64,000 nucleotides of DNA from contig NZ_SJKA01000013.1 of assembly GCF_004331435.1 (NCBI RefSeq), positions 174,611-238,610 on the forward strand. The letters are read 5' to 3'. The notes below the pieces were generated by a model. The model did no database searches. It was not told the DNA's origin and worked only from the letters and a program-made list of their open reading frames with translations. Positions 7,884 through 16,168 of this stretch are shown one piece after another (the first letter of the stretch is position 1; every line of letters starts with the position of its first letter). Made by a program: the position numbers and the translations under genes. The DNA comes from Kribbella sindirgiensis (GTDB lineage Bacteria > Actinomycetota > Actinomycetes > Propionibacteriales > Kribbellaceae).

Positions 7884-8795
7884 TTGGGTGCGGAGCTCGA
7901 CTTCCTGGACCAAGTGGCTGCTGTGGCGCGGCGTCACGGCGTCGATCCCGGTGACGTGCAGGAGGTTGCCGGCGGGGTGGCCAACCGGGGTTTCGTGCTC
8001 GGGGACGATCTGTTCCTGCGGGTGTGCCGGCCCGGGTTCGAGGCCGATCTGCTGAAGGAAACCCACGTCGTGCCGGCCGCTCGATCCGTCGGGGTGCTGA
8101 CACCCGCGATCGTCGAGTACGACGACAGCGGCCGCCTCCTCGCCGCCCCCTACGCGCTCATGGAACGAGTCCACGGCACCGAGCCCACCACCCTCCCCAC
8201 CAACCTCGCGCCCCAACTCGCCCACCTCCACCAACTCGAACGAACCCCCGCCCTCCCCAACCCAGACCATTCAAGGATGGAGTTGGCCGGCGTGGGTGAG
8301 GATGGGTGGGGGGATCCGTGGGGGACGGTTGAGGGGCTTGCTGGGCAGGGGTATGTGGATCCGGGGACTGCCAGCTGGTTGAGCGGGTGGTTCTCGCGGC
8401 TTGCGGAGCGGATCGACGGGAGTGGGCCGAAGGTGCTGATCCACGGGGATGTTGCCGCTCACAACCTTCTCGCCGGGCCGGACGGGGACCTCCGTGCGCT
8501 CATCGACTGGGGTGACGCGGCCTGGGCGCCACGCGCGATGGACTTCGCCAAGCTCCCGCTGACCCAGGTCGCCGTACTGCTTCCCGAGTACCTCCGGCAC
8601 TCCCAGTCACCGGAGTCCGAGGAAGAGCTTGCCGCCGCCGTCCTCTGGTTCCACCTGTCCTGGGGTCTCGCCAAACTCCCCGCCGCCCCGTGGCCGGGCC
8701 AACGGCACTGGACCGCTCCCACCACCAGCCGCCTGCTCAACATCCTGCACTTCTTCACCACCGCTCCACCGGCCCCCTGGTCCGAACTCACCTAG
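7884..8795 (+). CDS. Aminoglycoside phosphotransferase (APH) family kinase-like protein
   Basis: This is a 303-residue member of the APH/choline-kinase fold. The catalytic loop LIHGDVAAHNLL and the metal-binding LIDWGDA are both intact, so it should be an active small-molecule kinase. Substrate is unknown, since family members phosphorylate aminoglycosides, macrolides, choline, homoserine or sugars. A TTG start at 7884 is chosen because GAGGAGA (7871-7877) lies six bases upstream and no other start fits. A hairpin at 8808-8832 follows the stop. Synonymous codon use shifts towards G-ending codons around residues 130-170, which may hint at recombination. Confidence 0.85.
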   Translation: MGAELDFLDQVAAVARRHGVDPGDVQEVAGGVANRGFVLGDDLFLRVCRPGFEADLLKETHVVPAARSVGVLTPAIVEYDDSGRLLAAPYALMERVHGTEPTTLPTNLAPQLAHLHQLERTPALPNPDHSRMELAGVGEDGWGDPWGTVEGLAGQGYVDPGTASWLSGWFSRLAERIDGSGPKVLIHGDVAAHNLLAGPDGDLRALIDWGDAAWAPRAMDFAKLPLTQVAVLLPEYLRHSQSPESEEELAAAVLWFHLSWGLAKLPAAPWPGQRHWTAPTTSRLLNILHFFTTAPPAPWSELT

Positions 8796-8807
8796 GGCAC
8801 CCGCCCC

Positions 8808-8832
8808 GATCAAGAACCCCGTCTTCTTGATC
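8808..8832 (+). terminator. Hairpin after the APH gene
   Basis: GATCAAGAA and TTCTTGATC form a perfect 9-bp stem around a 7-base loop, 12 bases after the stop codon. There is no long T-run, so it may be an inefficient terminator or an RNA-stabilising hairpin. Confidence 0.6.
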
Positions 8833-8903
8833 TCAGCGATGCGGTTTCTGCTTGAAAACAAGGGGGTTTGCACTTGTTGTGACATGAGGCAGACTGGGGT
8901 TCT

Positions 8904-9938
8904 GTGACTGACTACGAGGCGGCTGCGAGCCGGTACGACGATCAGATGACCTACCGGCGGACGGGCCGGAGTGGACTGCAACTCCCGGCGATCTCGCTCG
9001 GGCTGTGGCACAACTTCGGCGACGACAAGCCGTTCACGACGCAGCGGGACATCCTGCGGCGGGCGTTCGACCTCGGCGTCACGCACTTCGACCTGGCGAA
9101 CAACTACGGCCCGCCGTACGGGTCGGCCGAGACCAACTTCGGGACGCACTTCGCGCGCGACTTCAAGCGGTACCGCGACGAGCTGATCATCTCGTCCAAG
9201 GCCGGGTACGACATGTGGCCGGGGCCGTACGGTCAGGGCGGCGGCTCGCGGAAGTACCTGCTCGCCTCGCTCGACCAGTCGCTGAGCCGGATGGGTCTGG
9301 ACTACGTCGACATCTTCTACTCGCACCGGTTCGACCCGGACACGCCGCTCGAGGAGACGATGGGCGCGCTCGACGCGGCGGTCCGCTCGGGCAAGGCGCT
9401 GTACGCCGGTATCTCGTCGTACTCGGCGGACCGGACCCGGGAGGCGGCGCGGATCCTGCAGGAGCTCGGTACGCCGCTGCTCATCCACCAGCCGTCGTAC
9501 TCGATGCTGAACCGGTGGATCGAGGAGGACCTGCTGGACGCGGTGGGTGAGCTCGGGGTCGGCGTGATCGCGTTCTCGCCGCTGGCGCAGGGCGTGCTCA
9601 CGGACCGGTACCTGGGCGGTATTCCGTCCGACTCGCGGGCGGCGCAGGGCAAGTCCCTCAACCCGGACTCGCTGACCGAGGAGACGCTCAAGCACGTCCG
9701 CGCGCTGAACGAGATCGCGAAGGAGCGCGGTCAGTCCGTCGCCCAGCTCGCGCTCGCCTGGACGCTCCGCGACGACCGCGTCACGAGCGCCCTGATCGGC
9801 GCCTCCAGCGTCGCGCAGCTCGAGGACAACCTCGCCACGGTGCGCAACCTCAAGTTCACGGCTGCGGAGCTCGAGGCGATCGACGCCGACGCCGTCGAGG
9901 CCGGCATCAACCTCTGGAAGAAGAGCTCGGACGCCTGA
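8904..9938 (+). CDS. yghZ: Aldo/keto reductase, YghZ-like (L-glyceraldehyde 3-phosphate reductase type)
   Basis: This is a 344-residue NADPH-dependent oxidoreductase. The N-terminus (ASRYDDQMTYRRTGRSGLQL then SLGLWHNFGD) aligns with E. coli YghZ, which supports the GTG start at 8904 over an internal ATG. The AKR catalytic tetrad is visible: Asp and Tyr in FDLANNYGPPYG, Lys in SSKAGYD and His in YSHRFDP. It probably reduces L-glyceraldehyde 3-phosphate or methylglyoxal-like aldehydes. A -10-like CAGACT eight bases before the GTG suggests a leaderless mRNA. A strong terminator follows. Confidence 0.9.
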   Translation: MTDYEAAASRYDDQMTYRRTGRSGLQLPAISLGLWHNFGDDKPFTTQRDILRRAFDLGVTHFDLANNYGPPYGSAETNFGTHFARDFKRYRDELIISSKAGYDMWPGPYGQGGGSRKYLLASLDQSLSRMGLDYVDIFYSHRFDPDTPLEETMGALDAAVRSGKALYAGISSYSADRTREAARILQELGTPLLIHQPSYSMLNRWIEEDLLDAVGELGVGVIAFSPLAQGVLTDRYLGGIPSDSRAAQGKSLNPDSLTEETLKHVRALNEIAKERGQSVAQLALAWTLRDDRVTSALIGASSVAQLEDNLATVRNLKFTAAELEAIDADAVEAGINLWKKSSDA

Positions 9939-9949
9939 CACACCCCGCG

Positions 9950-9990
9950 AACGCCCGCCGCACCCAAGAAGCCCACGTGCGGCGGGCGTT
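9950..9990 (+). terminator. Rho-independent-type terminator after the aldo/keto reductase
   Basis: AACGCCCGCCGCA pairs perfectly with TGCGGCGGGCGTT (13 bp) around a 15-base loop, 11 bases after the stop, followed by a short T-rich tract. Confidence 0.8.
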
Positions 9991-10118
9991 TCCGTTCCCA
10001 CCCGCCGCCCTGGGATCGGGCACAGTCGCGAACGGGAAGGTTACGGAGCGGGGTGGGGCGGTTGCGGTTCGGGTGGGATGGGCACACGCTGAAGAGAGAC
10101 CCTCTGGAGGTGGTTGCC

Positions 10119-10769
10119 ATGACCGCTTCGACGCTCGAAATGGCCCTGACCTACGAACACGCGCGGATCCGGGAGCTGGCCGAGCCGGCTCACCATCCGG
10201 ATGCGGCGCACCCTGAGCACCGGCATCAGACGGACTGGTTCTACGCGATCGCGTCCCAGCATCTGGCCGCCGCCGAGGACGTGCTCCTCCCGCACGTCAG
10301 CCGGCTTCCCGACGGGAGCGACCTGGTCACCAGGTACGTCGGCAACGCGAAGGAACTGGAGCGCTCGCTGCGCTTCCTCAAAGGACGGCAGTACGGCGAC
10401 AGCCGGTTCCTGGATCTGCACCACGACGACCTGTGGAAGCACATCGACCGGCTGCTGAGCGAGCACGAGACGCTCGAGACGACGTACAGCCGGCAGATCT
10501 CGGAGCAGCTCGACGGAGCGGACGTGAACACGCTGACCGAGGACCTGCTGGAGGCGGAGGAGGTGGCGCCGACCAGAGCGCACCCGTCCTCCCCGCACAC
10601 CGGCAGGGCCGGGCGGCTGGCGCACCGCATGTGGCGGATGGCCGACACGGCCTGGGACAGTGCCGAGGGACGCGTCGTACCGACCAAGTACCACGCGCAC
10701 CCGAAGCGCGACTCCGCGCTCTCCCACTACCTGTACGGCACACCGATGCCGCACGAGGAACCGCACTAG
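10119..10769 (+). CDS. Hemerythrin-HHE-like protein
   Basis: This is a 216-residue helical protein. The spacing of His and acidic residues (HLAAAEDVLLPH, then HIDRLLSEHETLE) resembles the HHE cation-binding helices of hemerythrin-like proteins, which bind a di-iron centre. Not all canonical His positions are obvious, so iron binding is not certain. ATG 10119 is preferred because GGAGG (10106-10110) precedes it. The C-terminal 60 residues are basic and probably extended. A nested hairpin follows the gene. Confidence 0.7.
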   Translation: MTASTLEMALTYEHARIRELAEPAHHPDAAHPEHRHQTDWFYAIASQHLAAAEDVLLPHVSRLPDGSDLVTRYVGNAKELERSLRFLKGRQYGDSRFLDLHHDDLWKHIDRLLSEHETLETTYSRQISEQLDGADVNTLTEDLLEAEEVAPTRAHPSSPHTGRAGRLAHRMWRMADTAWDSAEGRVVPTKYHAHPKRDSALSHYLYGTPMPHEEPH

Positions 10770-10789
10770 ACAGGACCTGGACAGCAAGA

Positions 10790-10827
10790 GGCCCGGCCCC
10801 GGCGGATGCCTCCGCCGAGACCGGGCC
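10790..10827. terminator. Nested hairpin between convergent genes
   Basis: GGCCCGG (10790-10796) pairs with CCGGGCC (10821-10827), and inside it GGCGGA pairs with TCCGCC. It lies 20 bases after the hemerythrin-like gene and could stop transcription from that side. Confidence 0.7.
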
Positions 10828-10844
10828 CGGTCTGCCGGCTCTCA

Positions 10845-10950
10845 CTGCGCCTGGTTGTGGGAGCCGGCGTGCGGGTCCCGTCGCCGCTGCGCCTGGTGTG
10901 CGGAGCCGGGGCCCTGCGTCCTCCCCCGCTGCGCCTGGTGTGCGGGGGAG
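10845..10950. repeat. Three direct repeats with 42-bp period
   Basis: The motif CTGCGCCTGGTGTGCGG recurs at 10845 (one variant), 10887 and 10929, exactly 42 bases apart, with similar GC-rich spacers. It sits between the convergent hemerythrin-like and TAXI binding-protein genes. The 233-base gap holds nothing else I recognise. Confidence 0.8.
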
Positions 10951-11002
10951 GACGGTCTGTGTTCGCCCGAGTTCCGAACAGCTACCGGTACCCGGGTCGG
11001 TG

Positions 11003-11971
11003 CTATTTGAGTCCGTCGATCGCCTTCTTCGCGCCCGGATGCAGCGGCACCGGCTCGGTGTTCGCGGCGTTCTCCAGCTTGATGCCCTTGGCGGCAGCGT
11101 TCACCGCGACCAGCGCGTCCATGTTGTCGTAGACAACCTTCGTGAGCTGCTCCGCGAGCTCGTCCTTCATGTCCTTGCGGACCAGCAGCACGTTCGGCAC
11201 GATGATCGTCGCCACGTCGGCCGGCTGCTTGTACGTCGCTGCCGGGATCGGTGCCTGCGAGTAGATCGAGCCGTACTTCTCCTGCATCTTCGGCAGCAGA
11301 TCCGCGATCGGCAAGAGCTTGACGCCCTTCCCCATGCTGGTGAACAGATCGGTGATGCCGCCGGTCGGCAACCCACCGGACCAGACCAGAGCGTCGATCG
11401 ACCCGGACTTCATCGCGTCCACCGACTCCGGCAGCCCGAGCCGCTGGGCGGTCACGTCCTTGGCCGGGTCGAGACCGGCCGCCTCGATCAGCCGGCGCGC
11501 GATCACCTCGGTGCCGGAGTTCGGCGACCCGGTGGAGACGCGCTTGCCCTTCAGGTCCGCGATCGAGTTGATGCCCGCGGACGTCCGTACGGCGACCTGC
11601 GTGTAGTTGTTGTACAGCCGGGTGAGCGCGACCACGTCCTGCTTGGACTTGAAGCTGTTGACGCCGTTCACCGCGTCCGCCGCGGAGTCACCGAGCGAGA
11701 ACGCGATGTCGTAGTTCCCGCCGACCAGGCCCTGGATGTTCTGCACCGAGGCGCCGGTCTCGCTGGCCGTCGCCCGGTAGCCGGACATCTTCTGCGAGAT
11801 CACCGAGGCGAGCGCACCACCGAGCTGGTAGTACACGCCCGTCGTGTTGCCGGTGGCAATCGTCAGCCGGCCGCCGGATTCCGTTCCGGAGCCGGACGGT
11901 TCCCGCTGGCCGCCACAGGCAGCCAGCGAAACCACGGTGACCAGCGCCACTGCAACGGTTCGGAGTCTCAT
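11003..11971 (-). CDS. TAXI family TRAP transporter solute-binding lipoprotein
   Basis: This is a 322-residue exported binding protein with a signal peptide ending Ser-Leu-Ala-Ala-Cys. The mature part begins RLTIATGNTTGVYYQLGGAL, the hallmark of TAXI (TRAP-associated extracytoplasmic immunogenic) proteins, and includes LKGKRVSTGSPNSGTEVIA. It delivers a carboxylate- or amino-acid-like ligand to the TRAP permease. Its ATG overlaps the permease stop (ATGA), so the two are translationally coupled. A second TAXI protein is encoded at 16169-17248. Confidence 0.93.
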   Translation of the reverse strand: MRLRTVAVALVTVVSLAACGGQREPSGSGTESGGRLTIATGNTTGVYYQLGGALASVISQKMSGYRATASETGASVQNIQGLVGGNYDIAFSLGDSAADAVNGVNSFKSKQDVVALTRLYNNYTQVAVRTSAGINSIADLKGKRVSTGSPNSGTEVIARRLIEAAGLDPAKDVTAQRLGLPESVDAMKSGSIDALVWSGGLPTGGITDLFTSMGKGVKLLPIADLLPKMQEKYGSIYSQAPIPAATYKQPADVATIIVPNVLLVRKDMKDELAEQLTKVVYDNMDALVAVNAAAKGIKLENAANTEPVPLHPGAKKAIDGLK

Positions 11972-13989
11972 GAGGCAAGGTTTCCTTCCTCGGCAGAGGT
12001 CTGGCGTTGCCGCCGGACCAGGTTGATGACGACGGCAACAAGTAGCAAACAGATTCCGGCCGTGATGGTTACGGGCGCGAGGTAGAGCAGCAGCGCGGCG
12101 GCCGGTACGCAGACCGCGCGCTCCAGCCAGGTCGCCCGGACGAACACCCAGCCGCCGGTGACCACGGCGAGCGCGGCCACGGCCAGCATCGACACCACCG
12201 TCGTCCACACCATGCCGACGAACGATCCCTGACCGAGCAGGTGCGCGCCGTTGTCGGTCAGCACGAACGCGAACGGCACCAGGAACGCCGGCAGCGTGTA
12301 CTTCCACGCCTGCCACATCGTCGGCATCACCTTGCCGCCGGTGATCGCGGCGGTCGCGACCGCGGCCAGCGCGGTCGGCGGTGACACCTCGGACAGTACG
12401 GCGTAGTAGAAGATGAACATGTACGCCTCGGGCCGGGTGACGCCGAGGCCGACCAGCGCCGGCGCGATGATCACCGCCGCGATGATGAACGAGGCGGTCA
12501 CCGGCACCGCGAGTCCGAGGATCAGGACCGCGAACCCGGACAGCACGACGGTCAGGATCAGCACCACCGTGTGGTTGTCGGTCAGCCCGCGGGCCGCGTC
12601 GACGATGATCTCCGCCAGGTTCAGCCCGAGCCCGGTCTGCGTGGTGACCGCGACGATCACGCCCGCGGTCGCGCAGGTCGCCGCCACCGGCAGCACCGAA
12701 CGGGTGCCCTGGGCAAGCGCCTTGAACAACGGCTTCCCGGTCAGCCGGTGCTCGCGGTCCAGGAACGACAGCCCGAACTGGACGATCACGGCGTAGACCA
12801 CGGCCTTGAACGGCGGTACGTCGACCGTCATGAAGCCGATGATCACGAACAACGACAGGAAGTGGTACCCGAACCGCAGGAACAACCGCCAGGCGGAGGC
12901 CTCGGACACCTCCCCCGACGTCGTCCCGTGCTTGCGGGCGTCGATCTCGATCGCGAGCAGGATGCCCAGGTAGTACAGCAGCGTCGGGATCACGGCGAAC
13001 CCGAGCACCTTCAGGTACGAGACCTGCAGGAACTCCGCGATGATGAACGCGGCCGCGCCGAGGGTCGGCGGGGACAGGATCGCGCCGATCCCTGACGCGG
13101 CGAGCATTCCGCCTGCCGGTTCGGCCGGATAGCCGGCCCGGCGCAGGATCGGCCACGACACGGTGCCGAGCGACACCGCGGTCGCCGTACCTGAACCCGA
13201 CACGCTGCCGAGCAGGAAGCCCGCCAGCGTGACCGTGCGGCCCGGCGCCGTACGGCTGCGCTTGAACGCGGCGAACGACAGGTCGATGAAGAACTTGCCC
13301 GCGCCGGAGTAGTCGAGCACCGCGCCGTAGATCGTGAACAGCACGATGTACGACGCGGCGACCGTCAACGGTGTCCCGTAGAACCCCGCCGTACCCATCG
13401 TGAACTGCGCGATGATCGCGTCGAAGTTGAAGCCCTGGTGTGAGAGCGACCAGGTGTAGGGCAGGTAGCCGCCGTAGTACGCGTAGGCGATGAAGACCAG
13501 GCTGAACGCCGGCAGCACCCAGCCGGTCGTACGACGGCACGCTTCGAGCAGCAGGATGAGCAGCACCGCTCCTACGGCCACGTCCAGCGCCGAAGGAGCT
13601 TGCCGACGTTCCAGGAAACCGTCGAAGTCGAAGAGCGGGTAGACGCACACCGCCAGCGCGACGAGGGCCAGAATCCAGTCCGCCACGCCCGGGTCGTCGT
13701 GCGACCGCGCCTTGAACGGATTGATGAACGCCGGCACCCGAAAACCGCGGTAACACAGCAAGGTGATCGGCAGAACCGCTGCGAGAAAGATCACCAAGTA
13801 GAACTGCGTGCCCTGTGGTAATGGGAAGAATACCTGTGCAAGGACGCCGACGCTGATGATTGCGCACCAGACCGAAATCACCCGATCCAGGGCAGGCCGA
13901 AGCCGCCGAGCGGGCCGTTCCTGCTCGTACTCGGCCAGTTCTTCGTCAGAGGGCACGGTTACGCCGCCCCCGCCAGCACCGACAGTCAT
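11968..13989 (-). CDS. TRAP transporter fused permease (4TM+12TM)
   Basis: This 673-residue polytopic membrane protein carries the small and large TRAP permease subunits in one chain, the usual form in TAXI systems. The DctM-like core includes GFLLGSVSGSGTATAVSLGT and a second GxASAxxP-like repeat, EVSPPTALAAVATAAITGGK. It uses an ion gradient to import the solute captured by the TAXI protein. ATG 13989 has a strong AGGAGGG site nine bases upstream. It is the first gene of the operon and is divergent from a two-component regulator with 118 bases between, so that system may control it. Confidence 0.93.
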   Translation of the reverse strand: MTVGAGGGGVTVPSDEELAEYEQERPARRLRPALDRVISVWCAIISVGVLAQVFFPLPQGTQFYLVIFLAAVLPITLLCYRGFRVPAFINPFKARSHDDPGVADWILALVALAVCVYPLFDFDGFLERRQAPSALDVAVGAVLLILLLEACRRTTGWVLPAFSLVFIAYAYYGGYLPYTWSLSHQGFNFDAIIAQFTMGTAGFYGTPLTVAASYIVLFTIYGAVLDYSGAGKFFIDLSFAAFKRSRTAPGRTVTLAGFLLGSVSGSGTATAVSLGTVSWPILRRAGYPAEPAGGMLAASGIGAILSPPTLGAAAFIIAEFLQVSYLKVLGFAVIPTLLYYLGILLAIEIDARKHGTTSGEVSEASAWRLFLRFGYHFLSLFVIIGFMTVDVPPFKAVVYAVIVQFGLSFLDREHRLTGKPLFKALAQGTRSVLPVAATCATAGVIVAVTTQTGLGLNLAEIIVDAARGLTDNHTVVLILTVVLSGFAVLILGLAVPVTASFIIAAVIIAPALVGLGVTRPEAYMFIFYYAVLSEVSPPTALAAVATAAITGGKVMPTMWQAWKYTLPAFLVPFAFVLTDNGAHLLGQGSFVGMVWTTVVSMLAVAALAVVTGGWVFVRATWLERAVCVPAAALLLYLAPVTITAGICLLLVAVVINLVRRQRQTSAEEGNLAS

Positions 13990-14107
13990 CGACTGGTTCC
14001 CTCCTGTGTGCGGAAGGCTAATGTTGCCGAACACTGCGTGGAGTCGTGTGATTACGTCTTTACCAAGATCTGACACATAGGGCCGTGACCTGGCCTACGA
14101 TCACCGC

Positions 14108-14773
14108 ATGAGTGGCGCGGTCCGGATTCTGCTGGTCGAGGACGATCTCGATATCGCCAATGCCCTGATACCCGCTTTGCGGCGGTACGGCCTGATGGTG
14201 ACGCATGTCCGCACGGCCGCGGACGCCTTGGCGGCGGATCCCGGCGACCTGGTGCTGCTGGACCTCGGGCTGCCGGACGGGGACGGCATCAACGTGTGCC
14301 GGCAGATCCGGACGGTGTCCGACGTGCCGGTGATCGCGGTGACCGCGCGCGGCGAGGCGGCCGACCGGGTCCGCGGCCTGCGCAGCGGCGCCGACGACTA
14401 CGTGGTGAAACCGTTCGCGATTTCCGAGCTGCTGGCCCGCATCGATGCTGTACTTCGTCGTACCGGCCTCTTGCAGCCCCGCCCCCGGGTGACTGTCGGC
14501 GACCTGACCGTGGACATCGAGGCCCGGACGGTCCAGGTGGCGGACAAGCCCATCAGTCTGACCCGCAAGGAGTTCGACGTGCTCGCAGTGCTGGCCGCTC
14601 ACCACGGCCGGGTGGTTCCCCGTGAACAGGTCGCGCTGTACGCCTGGCAGTCGGTCTTCGAGGCCTCCTCGCGCACCATGGACGTGCACGTCGCCAGCCT
14701 GCGCGCCAAGCTCGGCCGGCCCGAACTGGTGCAGACCATCCGCGGCGTCGGCTACCGCCTGGGTTCGGACTGA
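14108..14773 (+). CDS. OmpR/PhoB-type response regulator (TctD-like)
   Basis: This is a 221-residue protein with a receiver domain carrying the acidic pair EDD (11-13), phospho-acceptor Asp52 in LLDLGLPDGDG, Thr in VTARG and Lys101 in VVKPF. A winged-helix DNA-binding domain follows (RKEFDVLAVLAAHHGRVV, then IRGVGYRLG). A TACGAT -10-like box six bases before ATG suggests a leaderless mRNA. The sensor gene starts three bases after the stop. Position next to two TAXI transporter pieces suggests it regulates uptake of the same substrate. Confidence 0.92.
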   Translation: MSGAVRILLVEDDLDIANALIPALRRYGLMVTHVRTAADALAADPGDLVLLDLGLPDGDGINVCRQIRTVSDVPVIAVTARGEAADRVRGLRSGADDYVVKPFAISELLARIDAVLRRTGLLQPRPRVTVGDLTVDIEARTVQVADKPISLTRKEFDVLAVLAAHHGRVVPREQVALYAWQSVFEASSRTMDVHVASLRAKLGRPELVQTIRGVGYRLGSD

Positions 14774-14776
14774 CCG

Positions 14777-16150
14777 TTGCGCCGTCGACTACTGCAGTCC
14801 CTCGTCCCGATGGTCGTCGCGCTGGCGATCGTCGCCGTGATCCCGCTGGCGAACTTCATCGCCACCAGCAACTCGCGCACGCTCTTCCTGTCCCGCAGCA
14901 ACGACGCGGACTGGTTCGCCGCGATGGCCGAGTCCCCGCTGCAGACCGGCGACATCGCGAACCTGCGTGAGCTCGCGGTCCGGTACCAGGAGCTCTACGA
15001 CACCCCTGTCTTCGTCGTCGACGTCGACTCCCGCGTCGTCGCCACGTCCGTTTCCGGTGTGGACGTGAAGGAGGAGGACATCGCGACGGCCCTGCACAGC
15101 ACGCTCGCCGGCCGGCTCCCACCCGAACCGCCGGCGCTGTGGCCGTGGGCCTCCGGCGAGATGATCGTGTCCCGCCCGGTCGTCAACAACGGCAGCGTGC
15201 TCGGTGCCGCCGTACTGCGGGTGCCGACCGACAACGCCCGTGAGCAGGTGCAGCGCGGTCTGCTGCTGCTCCTCGGCGGCCTGCTGATCAGCATCGGCGC
15301 CATCATCATCGGTATCGTCCGGCCGATCACCCGCTGGGTGCTGCGGCCGCTGCAGGACCTGGACAACGCCACCCACCAGATCACCCGCGGCGCGCTCGAC
15401 ACCCGGGTCTCCACCGACGGTCGCGCACCGGAGCTCCGCCGGCTCGGCGACAGCTTCAACTCGATGGCGCTGAGCCTGCACCAGGCACGGCAGCGTGAGC
15501 GCGAGTTCGTCGCCGACGCGTCGCACCAGCTGCGGACGCCGCTGACGTCCGCCCGGATCCACATCGAGGGCCTGTCCCGGCTGTCGCCGACCGCGCGGTT
15601 CGCGCTCAGCGACATCGACCGGCTCGGCCGGATCGTCCAGCGGCTGTCCCGGCTGGCCGGCTCCGACCGGCCGTCGGCCGATGCCGAGGGCAACGAGGAG
15701 CCGCTGGACCTGGCGCAGGCGGTGAAGGAGCGGCTGGTCGGCTGGAAGGCCGTGTACTCCGCCGACGACCTGGAACTGATCATCGGCGAGATGGTCCCGG
15801 GTGGGGTCGCGCCGGAGCTCGAGGTCGACGACATCCTCGACGTGCTGCTCGACAACGCGTCGAAGTACGGCGCGCCGCCGGTGGAGGTCTCGGTCACCCG
15901 GGACGGCACCGAGGTCGTGATGTCCGTGCGCGACCACGGCCTGGGGCTCGGCTCGCGGGACCTGAAGAAGGTCGGCGAGCGGTTCTGGCGCAGCGCGCAC
16001 CACCGGGAGATGCCGGGCACCGGTCTCGGCCTGGCGATCGTCCGCTCCGAGGCGGCCCGGGTCGGCGGCCGCGTGGTCGCCCGGCCACCGATCGGCGGCG
16101 GCCTCGTGATCGAGGTCCGCGTCCCCCTGATCGACGACTACGACGCCTGA
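14777..16150 (+). CDS. Sensor histidine kinase, OmpR-partner type
   Basis: This is a 457-residue kinase with an N-terminal membrane helix, a periplasmic sensor of about 130 residues (about 30-160), a second membrane helix (LLLLLGGLLISIGAIIIGIV), HAMP, an H-box FVADASHQLRTPLTSARIH, an N-box DNASKYG and G-boxes DHGLGLG and GTGLGLAIV. All catalytic parts are present. The start is TTG at 14777, three bases after the regulator stop. The layout parallels TctE/TctD sensors of carboxylate transporters, which respond to ligand or ligand-loaded binding protein. The nearby TAXI protein at 16169 could be that partner. Confidence 0.9.
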   Translation: MRRRLLQSLVPMVVALAIVAVIPLANFIATSNSRTLFLSRSNDADWFAAMAESPLQTGDIANLRELAVRYQELYDTPVFVVDVDSRVVATSVSGVDVKEEDIATALHSTLAGRLPPEPPALWPWASGEMIVSRPVVNNGSVLGAAVLRVPTDNAREQVQRGLLLLLGGLLISIGAIIIGIVRPITRWVLRPLQDLDNATHQITRGALDTRVSTDGRAPELRRLGDSFNSMALSLHQARQREREFVADASHQLRTPLTSARIHIEGLSRLSPTARFALSDIDRLGRIVQRLSRLAGSDRPSADAEGNEEPLDLAQAVKERLVGWKAVYSADDLELIIGEMVPGGVAPELEVDDILDVLLDNASKYGAPPVEVSVTRDGTEVVMSVRDHGLGLGSRDLKKVGERFWRSAHHREMPGTGLGLAIVRSEAARVGGRVVARPPIGGGLVIEVRVPLIDDYDA

Positions 16151-16168
16151 GAGCGGTACCGCTCAGCC

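Noticed and set aside
8607..10001. 464-residue antisense frame over the aldo/keto reductase
   Set aside because: No recognisable motifs; the plus strand has the full catalytic tetrad and a terminator.
10845..10950. Possible CRISPR array
   Set aside because: Only three imperfect units with similar spacers and no cas genes; a direct repeat is the simpler reading.
10806..11132. 108-residue plus-strand frame downstream of the hemerythrin-like gene
   Set aside because: Its content derives from the 42-bp repeats and antisense TAXI sequence; no start signal or homology.
11003..13867. 954-residue frame covering the TAXI gene and part of the permease
   Set aside because: It only extends the TAXI reading frame upstream through the permease gene; the TAXI protein has its own lipoprotein signal starting at 11971.
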